Counted from the stretch's first letter, positions 1-7,578 are shown. The stretch: 32,275 bases of DNA from Aliivibrio sifiae (GCF_002954705.1 NZ_MSCO01000001.1:1697534-1729808), one strand, 5' to 3'. Translations and numbers: made by a program. Notes: generated by a model not told the origin, from the letters alone.

Positions 1-93
1 CACTAATGGTTTTAAAATTAGAAAACAACATTATAGCAATCCACATAAATATTTGGTCATTCTTGCTTGCTAAAATCGATTATAGCTGTGTCA

Positions 94-145
94 TAATACC
101 AATTCCAGTAATTATCTAAATAACTACTTATCTGAATTGGTATTA
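94..145. repeat. Short palindromic repeat (MITE-like), left of LuxY-like gene
   Basis: A 52-bp palindromic unit. Its ends, 94-105 and 134-145, are perfect 12-bp inverted repeats beginning TAATACCAATTC. Its left 24 bp (94-117) are identical, in reverse orientation, to 1134-1157 at the far side of the next gene. Its inner segment TAACTACTTAT (121-131) matches the reverse complement of 1078-1088 inside the longer element there. It therefore looks like an internally deleted copy of the 153-bp element at 1005-1157. No transposase is visible, so it would be a non-autonomous repeat. Confidence 0.75.
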
Positions 146-375
146 GTAAGCATCCTGCAATAATTTACAGTAATAATGTAGCTAAATTTGTAATAAAATC
201 ATTGACAAAAATTAAATTCGTTATAAATAAACGAATTAATATCAATTATATATGTGTAGTTAAAATTTTAATTCACTATTATATAGAGTCCATTGTCATG
301 AATCGAGCAAACCCAACATTGAATAACTGATTCATAACAAATATTTCTCTCTTACTTAAATAAAAGGTATTCTTT
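146..375 (+). promoter_or_regulatory. AT-rich leader with candidate promoter and operator-like inverted repeat
   Basis: This stretch up to the LuxY-like start holds no credible gene. A consensus -35 TTGACA lies at 202-207, followed after 16 bp by a weak -10 (TAAATA, 224-229). An 8-bp inverted repeat, AATTCGTT (215-222) and AACGAATT (230-237), straddles the -10, which is where a repressor of the TetR or MarR type would often bind. An AAAGG ribosome-binding site (about 363-367) precedes the ATG at 376 by 8 nt. No lux box was recognised. The promoter call is inference from motif spacing. Confidence 0.4.
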
Positions 376-978
376 ATGTTTAAAGGTAATGTTCAAGGAG
401 TCGGTACAGTTGAAAATATAGATAAAGGAGCTAAATTTCAAAGCCTTCATGGTGTTTCTTTGTTACCCATAGATGCTGATCTCCAAAGCCACGATATCAT
501 TTTTCCAGAAGATATATTAGAGGGAGTGACTTCAGGAGAATTAATAGCAATTAACGGAGTTCGTCTTACAGTGGTTCACACTGATAAAAGTATCGTACGT
601 TTTGATATAAATGATGCACTAGAACTAACCACCTTAGGTCAATTAAAGGTAGGGGATAAAGTTAATATAGAGAAATCCTTTAAATTTGGAGATATGACTG
701 GAGGTCGTTCATTATCTGGTATTGTCACCGGTGTCGCAGATATCGTTGAATTTATAGAAAAAGAAAATAATCGTCAAATATGGATTGAAGCTCCTGAACA
801 CTTAACGGAGTTTCTAGTCGAAAAAAAATATATCGGTGTTGATGGTGTTTACTTAGTTATTGATGCTATTGAAAATAATCGCTTTTGCATTAATTTACTC
901 CTAGAAACAGATATGAGGTGGTACAAAAAAGGAAGCAAGGTGAATATTGAAATTCCAGATATTGCAGGTAATTGGTAA
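376..978 (+). CDS. LuxY / lumazine-protein-like bioluminescence antenna homologue (riboflavin synthase fold)
   Basis: A 200-residue protein with the duplicated lumazine-binding fold of riboflavin synthase alpha chain. The N-terminal half keeps the ligand loop (NGVRLTV at 60-66, FDINDA at 76-81, TTLG at 85-88). The C-terminal half has lost synthase residues: GGH is GGR (109-111), the usual GxDGxSLT is GVDGVYLV (154-161), and the second TTLG is replaced by a TDMRWYKKG stretch (178-186). That C-terminal pattern, together with TEFL, resembles the yellow fluorescent protein LuxY of Vibrio fischeri Y-1 as I remember it, so an antenna protein binding FMN, riboflavin or lumazine is more likely than an active synthase. 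About 15 extra residues (roughly 21-36) sit near the N-terminus compared with LuxY. The gene stands alone, with no lux or rib neighbours, between two related repeats. The start is supported by AAAGG 8 nt upstream. Ligand and function are inferred. Confidence 0.8.
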   Translation: MFKGNVQGVGTVENIDKGAKFQSLHGVSLLPIDADLQSHDIIFPEDILEGVTSGELIAINGVRLTVVHTDKSIVRFDINDALELTTLGQLKVGDKVNIEKSFKFGDMTGGRSLSGIVTGVADIVEFIEKENNRQIWIEAPEHLTEFLVEKKYIGVDGVYLVIDAIENNRFCINLLLETDMRWYKKGSKVNIEIPDIAGNW

Positions 979-1004
979 AATCAGACTGTACCGAAAAGTT
1001 TTTC

Positions 1005-1157
1005 TAATACCAATACAATTAATTAAATGATCTATTTTTACGCAGAAAAATCGCTTAAAAATAAGGCAAAAATTCTTATAAGTAGTTATTCTACAATACT
1101 AATTTTTAAGTGATTTAACCAGTAAGAATGAACAGATAATTACTGGAATTGGTATTA
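1005..1157. repeat. 153-bp palindromic MITE-like repeat
   Basis: The ends, TAATACCAAT (1005-1014) and ATTGGTATTA (1148-1157), are perfect inverted repeats, and an inner pair (TCGCTTAAAAAT near 1051 and ATTTTTAAGTGA near 1100) makes the whole unit a long imperfect hairpin. Its right 24 bp are the perfect inverted match of 94-117. The last three bases (1155-1157) provide the TAA stop of the Nudix-PAP2 gene on the minus strand. A transcript across the element would fold strongly, and it is the only candidate terminator for either flanking gene. Confidence 0.75.
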
Positions 1158-2615
1158 CTTCTTTTGAATCTTCAATTTTTTTGATAACCATGCTGAAAAA
1201 ATTATGATCACAAACATAAGCATAAAATTCGCGATAGTTTTTATTGTCAGCACAAGAATACTCCTAGAAGGAAGAGCGGCTAACAGCTCGTAAGTACCAA
1301 AACGGAACACCAACATCAACGTAATAATAGAACAAAACGCAATCAAACGACCTTTTGTTGTATTTAATATAGCCTGCTCTTTTTTCAACACAAGCGCAAG
1401 GGTTGTTCCCCAACATAACGCTGCAACATACAAATAATTCATATGGAACATAATAAACGCTATACCACTAGTGATAATCGCCATTAATAACCAAAATGAA
1501 ATACTTCCCATTACTCGATACAATAAATCTCCATGCTTCTTTTGTATACTTGAAAAATGGTAAACAACCATCATACCTAACAAAACCCCAACGATAACAT
1601 CACTCAAGAAATGTACGCCTAACCATACATGCGCAATAGATTGCATGATAAATAAAGGCACACACACTTGAACAAAGAGCTTAAGTGTCGAAGCTTCAAC
1701 TTTATTTCTCTTCAAAGCAAGATAAAAAGTTCCATAAACAACAGTAGAAAGCATAGATTGCATACTAGGCATTCCAAATCCATTTGCTGAAGTTAATTGC
1801 AATTGTGGAACATAAAAAAACGGTCGAGGTAAATTCAATCCTTGCCTTGCTAACTCACTCAATACTATCGAAAAGACAATACTGAACAATAATGTTAACG
1901 CAGACTCTCTTCCAAAATAAACTAAAGCGACAACAACTAAAAAATAAAAGAAGGCTGCTTGCCCGGTTTCATTTATAAATGTGAAAAAAACTTTAACAGT
2001 CACGTTAATAATAGAAGGTAGCGCATTAATACTCTCACGCAATGACATCAGTAGCTTCAATTCATACTGATGAATACCTGAAGCTTGATCAACTAAATTA
2101 GTTACCCAAACGACATTACTCCCATTGTCTATCGGTTTCGCAAACCATTGTTTCAATTGTTCTAGCTGCTCAGGATAACGGTATTTTTTAGGGTTCACTT
2201 TATACGGTTCTGTTAGATAAACAGCTTCTGTCTCTATGCCGTAATGTGGAGCAAACCAAGAAGGTATTCGAAAAAAGCCATCCGTTGTTTGTAAATCAAA
2301 AGCGACAATATCAGAATTACTAACGCAACGAAAAATCGTTGCCTTTTCATCTTGACACAAGACATCAGTTGCCGTAACTACAAGACCTGCTTCTTCCCAT
2401 GTTTCACGCTCGGCAGCTTCTTTTGCGCTTTCTCCCTCATCAATTGAACCACCAGGTAATGATAATTTCCCTGTAATAAGCTCTTCAATAAGAACAACTC
2501 TAAAACCATCATCAACAACACAAACCGCACCTTTAGATAAAGAGAGTTCATTAGCTAGAGTTGGTAATGAAAAAAAAGTCGATAAGAATAAGAAACAAGC
2601 TAAAAACTTATTCAT
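1155..2615 (-). CDS. Signal-peptide-bearing Nudix hydrolase fused to a PAP2-family membrane protein
   Basis: A 486-residue protein in three parts. Residues 1-21 look like a cleavable signal peptide (hydrophobic core, LPTLA). Residues about 25-150 are a Nudix domain with a complete 23-residue Nudix box at 56-78 (G56, E62, R70-E71, E74-E75, G77), so Mg-dependent pyrophosphohydrolase chemistry is plausible. From about 200 onward it is a multi-pass membrane PAP2 domain. The PAP2 motifs are altered: motif 1 has Arg257 in place of Lys before R264-P265, motif 2 reads PSMQ (283-286) where PSGH is usual, and motif 3 has His329 for Arg while keeping His335 and Asp339. The secretion signal would place the Nudix domain in the periplasm, suggesting a lipid-linked or envelope diphosphate substrate (inference). 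The start overlaps the stop of the upstream GNAT gene (ATGA), implying translational coupling. Confidence 0.8.
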   Translation of the reverse strand: MNKFLACFLFLSTFFSLPTLANELSLSKGAVCVVDDGFRVVLIEELITGKLSLPGGSIDEGESAKEAAERETWEEAGLVVTATDVLCQDEKATIFRCVSNSDIVAFDLQTTDGFFRIPSWFAPHYGIETEAVYLTEPYKVNPKKYRYPEQLEQLKQWFAKPIDNGSNVVWVTNLVDQASGIHQYELKLLMSLRESINALPSIINVTVKVFFTFINETGQAAFFYFLVVVALVYFGRESALTLLFSIVFSIVLSELARQGLNLPRPFFYVPQLQLTSANGFGMPSMQSMLSTVVYGTFYLALKRNKVEASTLKLFVQVCVPLFIMQSIAHVWLGVHFLSDVIVGVLLGMMVVYHFSSIQKKHGDLLYRVMGSISFWLLMAIITSGIAFIMFHMNYLYVAALCWGTTLALVLKKEQAILNTTKGRLIAFCSIITLMLVFRFGTYELLAALPSRSILVLTIKTIANFMLMFVIIIFSAWLSKKLKIQKK

Positions 2616-3097
2616 GCACCACTCTCTTTAATCGATTTACGTAAATAATGAATATGCTCATTCAATCCTTGTTGGTGATAAAACGCTAATGCTGATTGAT
2701 TAAAATTCCATACTTCAACAAAAACCTCCTTCACCCCATAATCTTTTAGCTCTTTTTCGATACGTTCCATTAATTTTTCTGCGATTCCTTCTCGCCTAAC
2801 TTTTGATTCAACATACAGTTCATCAATAGTTGCCATCGTCACTGGTTTGCTTACTGTGGACACTAATTCACAAAAATGTCCCGTAACAAAACCAATAGCC
2901 TCTCCTTTCAATTCAGCTACATATACCATGCATTCAGGGTCATCTAAATAGTGCGCAATATTTTTTTCTTCTTGTATTTCTGATGCTGTTTTGAATAAGT
3001 CAGGGCATTGTTGATGATGTTCATCATGTAACTGATACATCATTGAATTTAAGCGGAAAAGATCAAGCTCTTTTGCTCGACGAATAAGAAGGTCCAT
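2612..3097 (-). CDS. GNAT-family N-acetyltransferase
   Basis: 161 residues from the chosen start. The fold signature is clear: an N-terminal IRRAKELDL strand and helix, a central VAELKGEAIGFVTG segment, IDELYVESKVRREGIAEKL containing the acetyl-CoA pyrophosphate loop (R-R-E-G-I-A), and a C-terminal VEVWNFNQSALAFYHQQGL typical of GNAT enzymes. The acceptor substrate cannot be told. An upstream in-frame ATG at 3148 would add 17 residues but lies in the T-tract of the fadL terminator, so the ATG at 3097 (MDLLIRRAKE) is preferred; neither start has a strong ribosome-binding site. The stop codon overlaps the Nudix-PAP2 start by 4 nt, so the two form an operon. Confidence 0.8.
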   Translation of the reverse strand: MDLLIRRAKELDLFRLNSMMYQLHDEHHQQCPDLFKTASEIQEEKNIAHYLDDPECMVYVAELKGEAIGFVTGHFCELVSTVSKPVTMATIDELYVESKVRREGIAEKLMERIEKELKDYGVKEVFVEVWNFNQSALAFYHQQGLNEHIHYLRKSIKESGA

Positions 3098-3142
3098 GTT
3101 GATACCAAAAGAAAAGTGAGGCGTAATTAGACCATTATTTCT

Positions 3143-3175
3143 AAACAAAAAAAAGACTCTATACTAGTAGAGTCT
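3143..3175 (-). terminator. Rho-independent terminator after fadL-type gene
   Basis: An 8-bp perfect stem (AGACTCTA at 3154-3161, TAGAGTCT at 3168-3175) with a 6-nt loop. On the minus strand it is followed by a T-tract (plus-strand A-run 3143-3153). It sits about 38 bp after the fadL stop and separates that gene from the GNAT/Nudix operon. Confidence 0.85.
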
Positions 3176-3212
3176 ATATTCATTGAGCGACTTATCAGTT
3201 TTATGAATTAAA

Positions 3213-4550
3213 CTAGAAAGTATGACTTAATTGTATTGCAGCTAGCACAGCGTCTGAGTGTGTGATCGCAGTGACAGATGGAGCAGGAAGAGACTCATCA
3301 ACAACCTCATGAACTTCTACATCTTTACCTAATAGATAGGTGACACCAAAATCCAATGCAGTATTTGAACTCCAGTTATATGTAAATCCAGCAGAGAACC
3401 ACTGACGATCAGAATCAGGAATAGAAATTGAAGTTAACTCATCTACCGGAGTTTGGTCATACATATAACCGGTACGTAATGTCCATTTATTATTTAAATA
3501 ATGAGTAGCACCAATTGAGTAATGATAAGAATTCTTCCAGTTGTATTCTTTCACTGTCGCACTTTCTGTTTCAATACTATCAAACGCTGACCATCCAACC
3601 CATTGAATACTATAATGAATGGCAGTTTTATTTGTGATCATATGAAAGCCTGAAAACTCAGCAATATCTGGTAATGGTAAATATACGGCATCATAACTTT
3701 GCTTCATGAAAGATACGTCGCCTGTAGCTTCTATCTCTGGGCTATATTTATAGCTTAAACCGAAGCGATTTCCATCATTGACTTCATACACCATCCCGAT
3801 ATTAGCCCCAAGGCCAACGCCTGTAGCTTGGATATCAACGGCTGTTGTTTTTCCACTAAAGCTCATACTTTGATCTGGAATTGGGCGTGGAGCATCAACA
3901 TTAATCGTTACATCACCATCAACATCTCGATATAAGTCACCCATGCCATAAATTATATCAAGCCCACCACCGAAACTTAAATGCTCATTGACTCTATAAG
4001 CCAAACTTAATCCTAAGTTCATGCTTTGGACTTTCGTTGTCCCACCAAAAATCGGGGCTGCATAGTCAGATTCAAATTCAGTACCTGTACCAAAATTAGA
4101 GTATGCCGCAACACCCACAGCAAACTTCTCATTAACTGGGTGTATATAATAAAAATTAGGCACGAAAGCTGTAGGAGCGATACCATCTACATCAGCTAGA
4201 TTTACAGAATCATAGCCGACAGAGGCTGAATCAAATGTTACATTCTTATTTAAATCAACACCTACATTAATCGTTCCATTTGGGCGATTATAAGTGCCAT
4301 TTTTAACGGTAACATCGGGTTGAACGACCGTCATTCCCATAGAGAAAGCATCTTTATCAAACATCATCATTGCCGCAGCGTTTCGGCTTAATACTGATGC
4401 ATTATCCGCAATAACAGCCTCCCCTGCGAATGCTCGGCCTAAACCTGTCGCAGAGTGCTCATTGACTTGAAAGCCAGCAGCCAAAGAAGTTGCGCTAACT
4501 AATAATGTACTTGTTGCTAACAGTGTGCGAGAAAAAGGTGTGTTCATCAT
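3213..4550 (-). CDS. fadL: FadL/OmpP1/TodX-family outer membrane long-chain fatty acid transporter
   Basis: 445 residues. Residues 1-25 form a signal peptide (ATSLAAG), followed by the FadL N-terminal hatch sequence GFQVNEHSATGLGRAFAGEA, then NASVLSRNAAAM where the family usually has an NPA-type motif. The rest alternates in the beta-strand pattern of a 14-strand barrel and ends in the C-terminal Phe (SHTF) used for outer membrane insertion. FadL proteins bind long-chain fatty acids or other hydrophobic compounds at the surface and release them laterally through the wall. Vibrios carry several FadL paralogues, so the exact ligand is uncertain. The gene has its own terminator and a FadR-like half-site upstream. 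The ATG at 4550 (MMN) follows GGATATGAAGTAA; the second ATG three bases in could also serve. Confidence 0.88.
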   Translation of the reverse strand: MMNTPFSRTLLATSTLLVSATSLAAGFQVNEHSATGLGRAFAGEAVIADNASVLSRNAAAMMMFDKDAFSMGMTVVQPDVTVKNGTYNRPNGTINVGVDLNKNVTFDSASVGYDSVNLADVDGIAPTAFVPNFYYIHPVNEKFAVGVAAYSNFGTGTEFESDYAAPIFGGTTKVQSMNLGLSLAYRVNEHLSFGGGLDIIYGMGDLYRDVDGDVTINVDAPRPIPDQSMSFSGKTTAVDIQATGVGLGANIGMVYEVNDGNRFGLSYKYSPEIEATGDVSFMKQSYDAVYLPLPDIAEFSGFHMITNKTAIHYSIQWVGWSAFDSIETESATVKEYNWKNSYHYSIGATHYLNNKWTLRTGYMYDQTPVDELTSISIPDSDRQWFSAGFTYNWSSNTALDFGVTYLLGKDVEVHEVVDESLPAPSVTAITHSDAVLAAIQLSHTF

Positions 4551-4888
4551 TTACTTCATATCCGCTAATGGCAGTGAAAAGATTCGAACTCTTTTACTAA
4601 AAGGATGTCTTAGTATTTCGGTTCTTTTTCTATAATGCGCTGAGTGTATTGATATGTTTTTGTGTCAGAAATCTGACCAGTGTTTTTTTGACGAACATTT
4701 AAAAATACTCTGACAATGGTTAATATAAATAAATAGATTTGTAAAAATTAAAGCCTTCTTTGTTGAAACCTTTTGTTACACCTTAGAGTTATAGCTCTAT
4801 GTTTCCCGTATTTTCCTTACTTTGTTTTGACTATCAATAAATCAAATAAAGTACACTACCTCTACTTAATTTTATTAAATGAATTGCT
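4551..4888. other. Divergent intergenic region between fadL and PAP2 genes
   Basis: 338 bp with divergent genes on either side. It holds the FadR-like site at 4666-4682. A 60-codon open frame from 4773 runs through it into the PAP2 gene in another frame, but it has no ribosome-binding site and Phe/Leu/Tyr-rich composition expected from AT-rich DNA, so it is not called. No clear promoter for the plus-strand gene was found. Confidence 0.5.
4666..4682. promoter_or_regulatory. Candidate FadR operator upstream of fadL
   Basis: The right half, TCTGACCAGT, fits the FadR consensus AACTGGTCTGACCAGTT (remembered E. coli type); overall 12 of 17 positions agree, with the left half degenerate. It lies about 115 bp upstream of the fadL start. 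Known FadR control of fadL genes makes this plausible, but one half-site is poor. Confidence 0.35.
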
Positions 4889-5620
4889 ATGTTATTTTCT
4901 TTTTTACCTAAATACCGCACCTATGAACTCGCTGTTTTCTTTCTTTTTATTTTAACTATGTTGATAGTACTTTTAATTGTACCAACACCTAATTTATTTG
5001 ACCCTTTATCAAATATGGGAAGCAAAGCGGTGGGTTGGTTAAGTCGCTCTGCGGGCTCCCCTATGTTTCTTCTAACTTCAGCGATATTCTGTAGTATTCC
5101 CATTATCAAGCGATTATCGATAAAGAAGTTATGTGCTCTGTATGCGCAGTTTGCAATCCTTTTAGTATTAAGTTTAATGCTAAAAATTGGCGTTAAAGCA
5201 GTAACAGAAATCCCTCGCCCTTATACCCAAGCGTTAGTTCAAGTTAATTTAATTGATAGCACAGATAGCTTCTATGCATTAAAAGAAAGTAATAGAGAAG
5301 CTCTTATTACTCAAGCAGACAAGATTGTTAGTCCTGCTCGTATCGAACAATGGAAAGAGGGAACAAACTATTCATTCCCATCTGGACATACTATTTTTGC
5401 TGCTATTTGTGTTTTATTCTGGGGCGGGTTTTTATTACGTCATAAACATTATATTTTAACGGCTATCGTCATTACTTGGGCCGTGGGGGTTGGCTTCAGC
5501 CGTATATGGCTTGGTATGCACTGGCCAACAGACCTTATTGCTTCAATGGTCAGTGCTTCCATTCTAATTCTTTGTGTTCCAACTATTCGCTTTGATAAAG
5601 AACCAATAGCTGATAATTAA
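4889..5620 (+). CDS. PAP2-family membrane phosphatase, PgpB-like
   Basis: 243 residues with about six membrane segments. All three PAP2 motifs are intact: K103-x6-R110-P111, P165-S166-G167-H168, and S204-R205 with H211 and D215 (SRIWLGMHWPTD). The 35-residue stretch between motifs 1 and 2 is the periplasmic loop seen in PgpB. PgpB-type enzymes dephosphorylate phosphatidylglycerophosphate, undecaprenyl pyrophosphate and related lipid phosphates on the periplasmic face of the inner membrane. Length and layout fit PgpB, but other PAP2 paralogues occur, so no symbol is given. Its TAA overlaps the stop of the convergent LysR gene by 3 bases, leaving no room for a terminator. The intact motifs contrast with the altered PAP2 domain at 1155-2615. 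Confidence 0.85.
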   Translation: MLFSFLPKYRTYELAVFFLFILTMLIVLLIVPTPNLFDPLSNMGSKAVGWLSRSAGSPMFLLTSAIFCSIPIIKRLSIKKLCALYAQFAILLVLSLMLKIGVKAVTEIPRPYTQALVQVNLIDSTDSFYALKESNREALITQADKIVSPARIEQWKEGTNYSFPSGHTIFAAICVLFWGGFLLRHKHYILTAIVITWAVGVGFSRIWLGMHWPTDLIASMVSASILILCVPTIRFDKEPIADN

Positions 5621-6498
5621 AACTCAATATCACAAAGAATACTCCACACTTTTTCGCCTGCTGGATGTAACCTAGCTTGGTAACGGTAAGCGTAATACTC
5701 AATAGAGAGTCGTAATGTTGGTTCGCCAATAATTGCGACTTTTTTTTGTTTTAGCTCTTCTTTAATACTGTAAGCAGGAAGCCAAGCTATCCCTTGGTTA
5801 TTCAAAACTAACTGTTTCAACATATCTGTCATTGATGACGAAAAAATGGGCGTTAACTGAACTTGATCTCTCACAATTTCAACTTGCCTACCCATGTAGG
5901 AAGTTGAACTATAAGCTAACCATGGTAACGCGTCTCCACTATCAAAATTAAAAATCGCTTCCCCATGCTCATTACAAGCACTCACTGGTAATAATTCAGT
6001 TTTAGAAATTAATTGAGATTGATAAGGCGGCAGTCTTAGAATCTCATCATCAAACGCCAACAAAATATCACATGCCCCCTCCCTTAGTTCTTTCGTTGCT
6101 TGGTCTACATCGATGGCTTCAACACTCAAAATAGGCTTGTAGTCGCTCTCTGGTAATGCGTTTTGAATTTTAGGAATCAAACTCGTTGCTAACGAATGCG
6201 CTGCCGCTATTTGAACAACATTGCCGCCAAGTCTCGATAAATCAGATATTTGGCTAATGCCTGTCATCATTTGGTTAATCAATGTTCGTGCCGTGATACG
6301 AAATAATTTACCACTAGGAGTCAGCTCAATCGGTTTACTTTTTCGATCAATCAAATCAGCCCCCACGGTATCTTCTAATAAACGTATTCGTCGACTAAAC
6401 GCTGGTTGAGTTACATTCCTTAATGCTGCAGCTTGAGAAAAGTTACGCACTTTTGCCAATACTAAAAAATCTTCTAACCATTTACTTTCTACATTCAT
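5617..6498 (-). CDS. LysR-family transcriptional regulator, HypT (YjiE)-like
   Basis: 293 residues. The N-terminal winged helix-turn-helix covers about 1-65 (RNFSQAA, NVTQPAFSRRIRLLE) and is followed by a linker helix and a periplasmic-binding-protein-like effector domain. Several stretches match E. coli HypT from memory: IAAAHSL, EAIDVD, LREG, DEHGEA, SYMGR, SSM-x2-LKQ and GIAWLP. HypT is a hypochlorite-responsive regulator activated by methionine sulfoxidation at three Met residues. The equivalents of Met206 (SYMGR) and Met230 (SSM) are present, whereas the Met123 position appears to be Leu (NALPE). The gene is divergent from the racemase-family gene across 364 bp, the usual arrangement for a LysR regulator and a target. 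Whether it senses HOCl or an amino-acid-like ligand is open. Confidence 0.82.
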   Translation of the reverse strand: MNVESKWLEDFLVLAKVRNFSQAAALRNVTQPAFSRRIRLLEDTVGADLIDRKSKPIELTPSGKLFRITARTLINQMMTGISQISDLSRLGGNVVQIAAAHSLATSLIPKIQNALPESDYKPILSVEAIDVDQATKELREGACDILLAFDDEILRLPPYQSQLISKTELLPVSACNEHGEAIFNFDSGDALPWLAYSSTSYMGRQVEIVRDQVQLTPIFSSSMTDMLKQLVLNNQGIAWLPAYSIKEELKQKKVAIIGEPTLRLSIEYYAYRYQARLHPAGEKVWSILCDIEF

Positions 6499-6862
6499 GC
6501 CATTTTCTCACTGCCCTTTAAAAGGATAAACATCACTATTCCTAAAATGCATTATTACGATTTTCATAATATTTTTATGCTAGATAACTCTAATAAATCG
6601 CTTTCAAAGAGAACAATTTCATATCAAACGTATAGAAATCATCCAAAAAAACGACTTACTGAGACTTGATTCTAGTTTTTACCATTTCGGCTATGCCGAT
6701 TTGACATACATCTATAATTCTTAGCATTTAACAAAAACCATAACGACTGACATGATTTATTCAAACAAGCTTAAAGTATGGTTGTCGCCATTGGCTTTGG
6801 ATTCTTACTTGCTCCTATCGTTCTTTAACTCTCATAAATACACATATTGAAGGAATAATATT
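6499..6862. other. Divergent promoter region of LysR and racemase genes
   Basis: 364 bp, AT-rich, without a convincing gene. Two short open frames (6752-6850, 33 codons; 6778-6828, encoding a 16-residue hydrophobic peptide) lack ribosome-binding sites. LysR operators (T-N11-A) are too loose to assign by eye. A ribosome-binding site (GAAGGAATAAT) directly precedes the ATG at 6863. Confidence 0.5.
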
Positions 6863-7576
6863 ATGAATAAGAAATTAGGTATTTTAGGTGGTATGGGGCC
6901 ATTGGCAACGGTTGAGTTTATGATGAAAATAATAACTCAAACACCAGCACATAATGACCAAGAACACATTCCAATGGTGGTAAGTAGTGTTCCACAGATC
7001 CCAGATAGAACCGCATTTATCATGGGACACGGTACAGATCCTTACCCAGAACTAAAACACAGTTTTGACCAGTTAGAAAAGTCTGGCGCAGAATGTATTG
7101 TTATCCCGTGTAATACTGCACATTATTGGTATCCACAGTTAAGCGCGACTAGTCATGTCCATACTATTAGTATCATTGATAGTGTTGTACAAGAAACTCA
7201 AATACGTAAACATAAAACCGTTGGATTATTAGCAACAACCGCAACCATAAAAGCCAGAATGTACCAACAAAAGCTCAACCAATTTAATATCGATGTGATT
7301 GAAACTGACGATTTACAACAACAAGCTGTAATGGCAGGAATTTACGAAGTAAAAGCTGGCAATGTTGAGAAAGGGAAAACGATGATGTTACCTGTGTTTG
7401 AGGATATGCTAGCCCAAGGTGCAGAAGCAGTTATTTTTGGTTGTACTGAAATTCCAGTGGCATTAGCTGAACAAAATATGACATCACCAACCCAGTGCTT
7501 AGACTCACTAGAAATATTAGCAAAATACTGTGTTGAATGGTCTTATGAAGCTGAACCAGCTGCATTAGCAAGCTGA
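6863..7576 (+). CDS. Aspartate/glutamate racemase-family protein (RacX/YgeA-like)
   Basis: 237 residues, full length for the family. It begins with the signature GILGGMGPLATVEF and carries both catalytic cysteines in canonical settings: Cys83 in IPCNTAHYWY and Cys194 in FGCTEIPVAL. These two Cys act as the acid/base pair in PLP-independent amino acid racemization. Family members act on Asp, Glu or a broad set of amino acids, so the substrate cannot be settled. The ribosome-binding site GAAGGAATAAT is good. The adjacent HypT-like regulator is the likely controller. The 3-prime end is 2 bp from the convergent nrfF stop, with no terminator between them. Confidence 0.88.
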   Translation: MNKKLGILGGMGPLATVEFMMKIITQTPAHNDQEHIPMVVSSVPQIPDRTAFIMGHGTDPYPELKHSFDQLEKSGAECIVIPCNTAHYWYPQLSATSHVHTISIIDSVVQETQIRKHKTVGLLATTATIKARMYQQKLNQFNIDVIETDDLQQQAVMAGIYEVKAGNVEKGKTMMLPVFEDMLAQGAEAVIFGCTEIPVALAEQNMTSPTQCLDSLEILAKYCVEWSYEAEPAALAS

Positions 7577-7578
7577 GT

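Noticed and set aside
298-330. Ten-codon open frame (MNRANPTLNN) in the leader of the LuxY-like gene
   Set aside because: A leader peptide is possible but the ribosome-binding site is poor, there is no attenuator-type structure or repeated codon, and such short frames are frequent by chance.
4773-4955. 60-codon open frame upstream of the PAP2 gene
   Set aside because: No ribosome-binding site, low-complexity Phe/Leu/Tyr product, and overlap with the real PAP2 start in another frame.
6752-6850. Two short overlapping open frames, one giving the hydrophobic peptide MVVAIGFGFLLAPIVL
   Set aside because: Neither has a ribosome-binding site; the hydrophobic one might be a remnant of a membrane gene, but 16 residues are not enough to support it.
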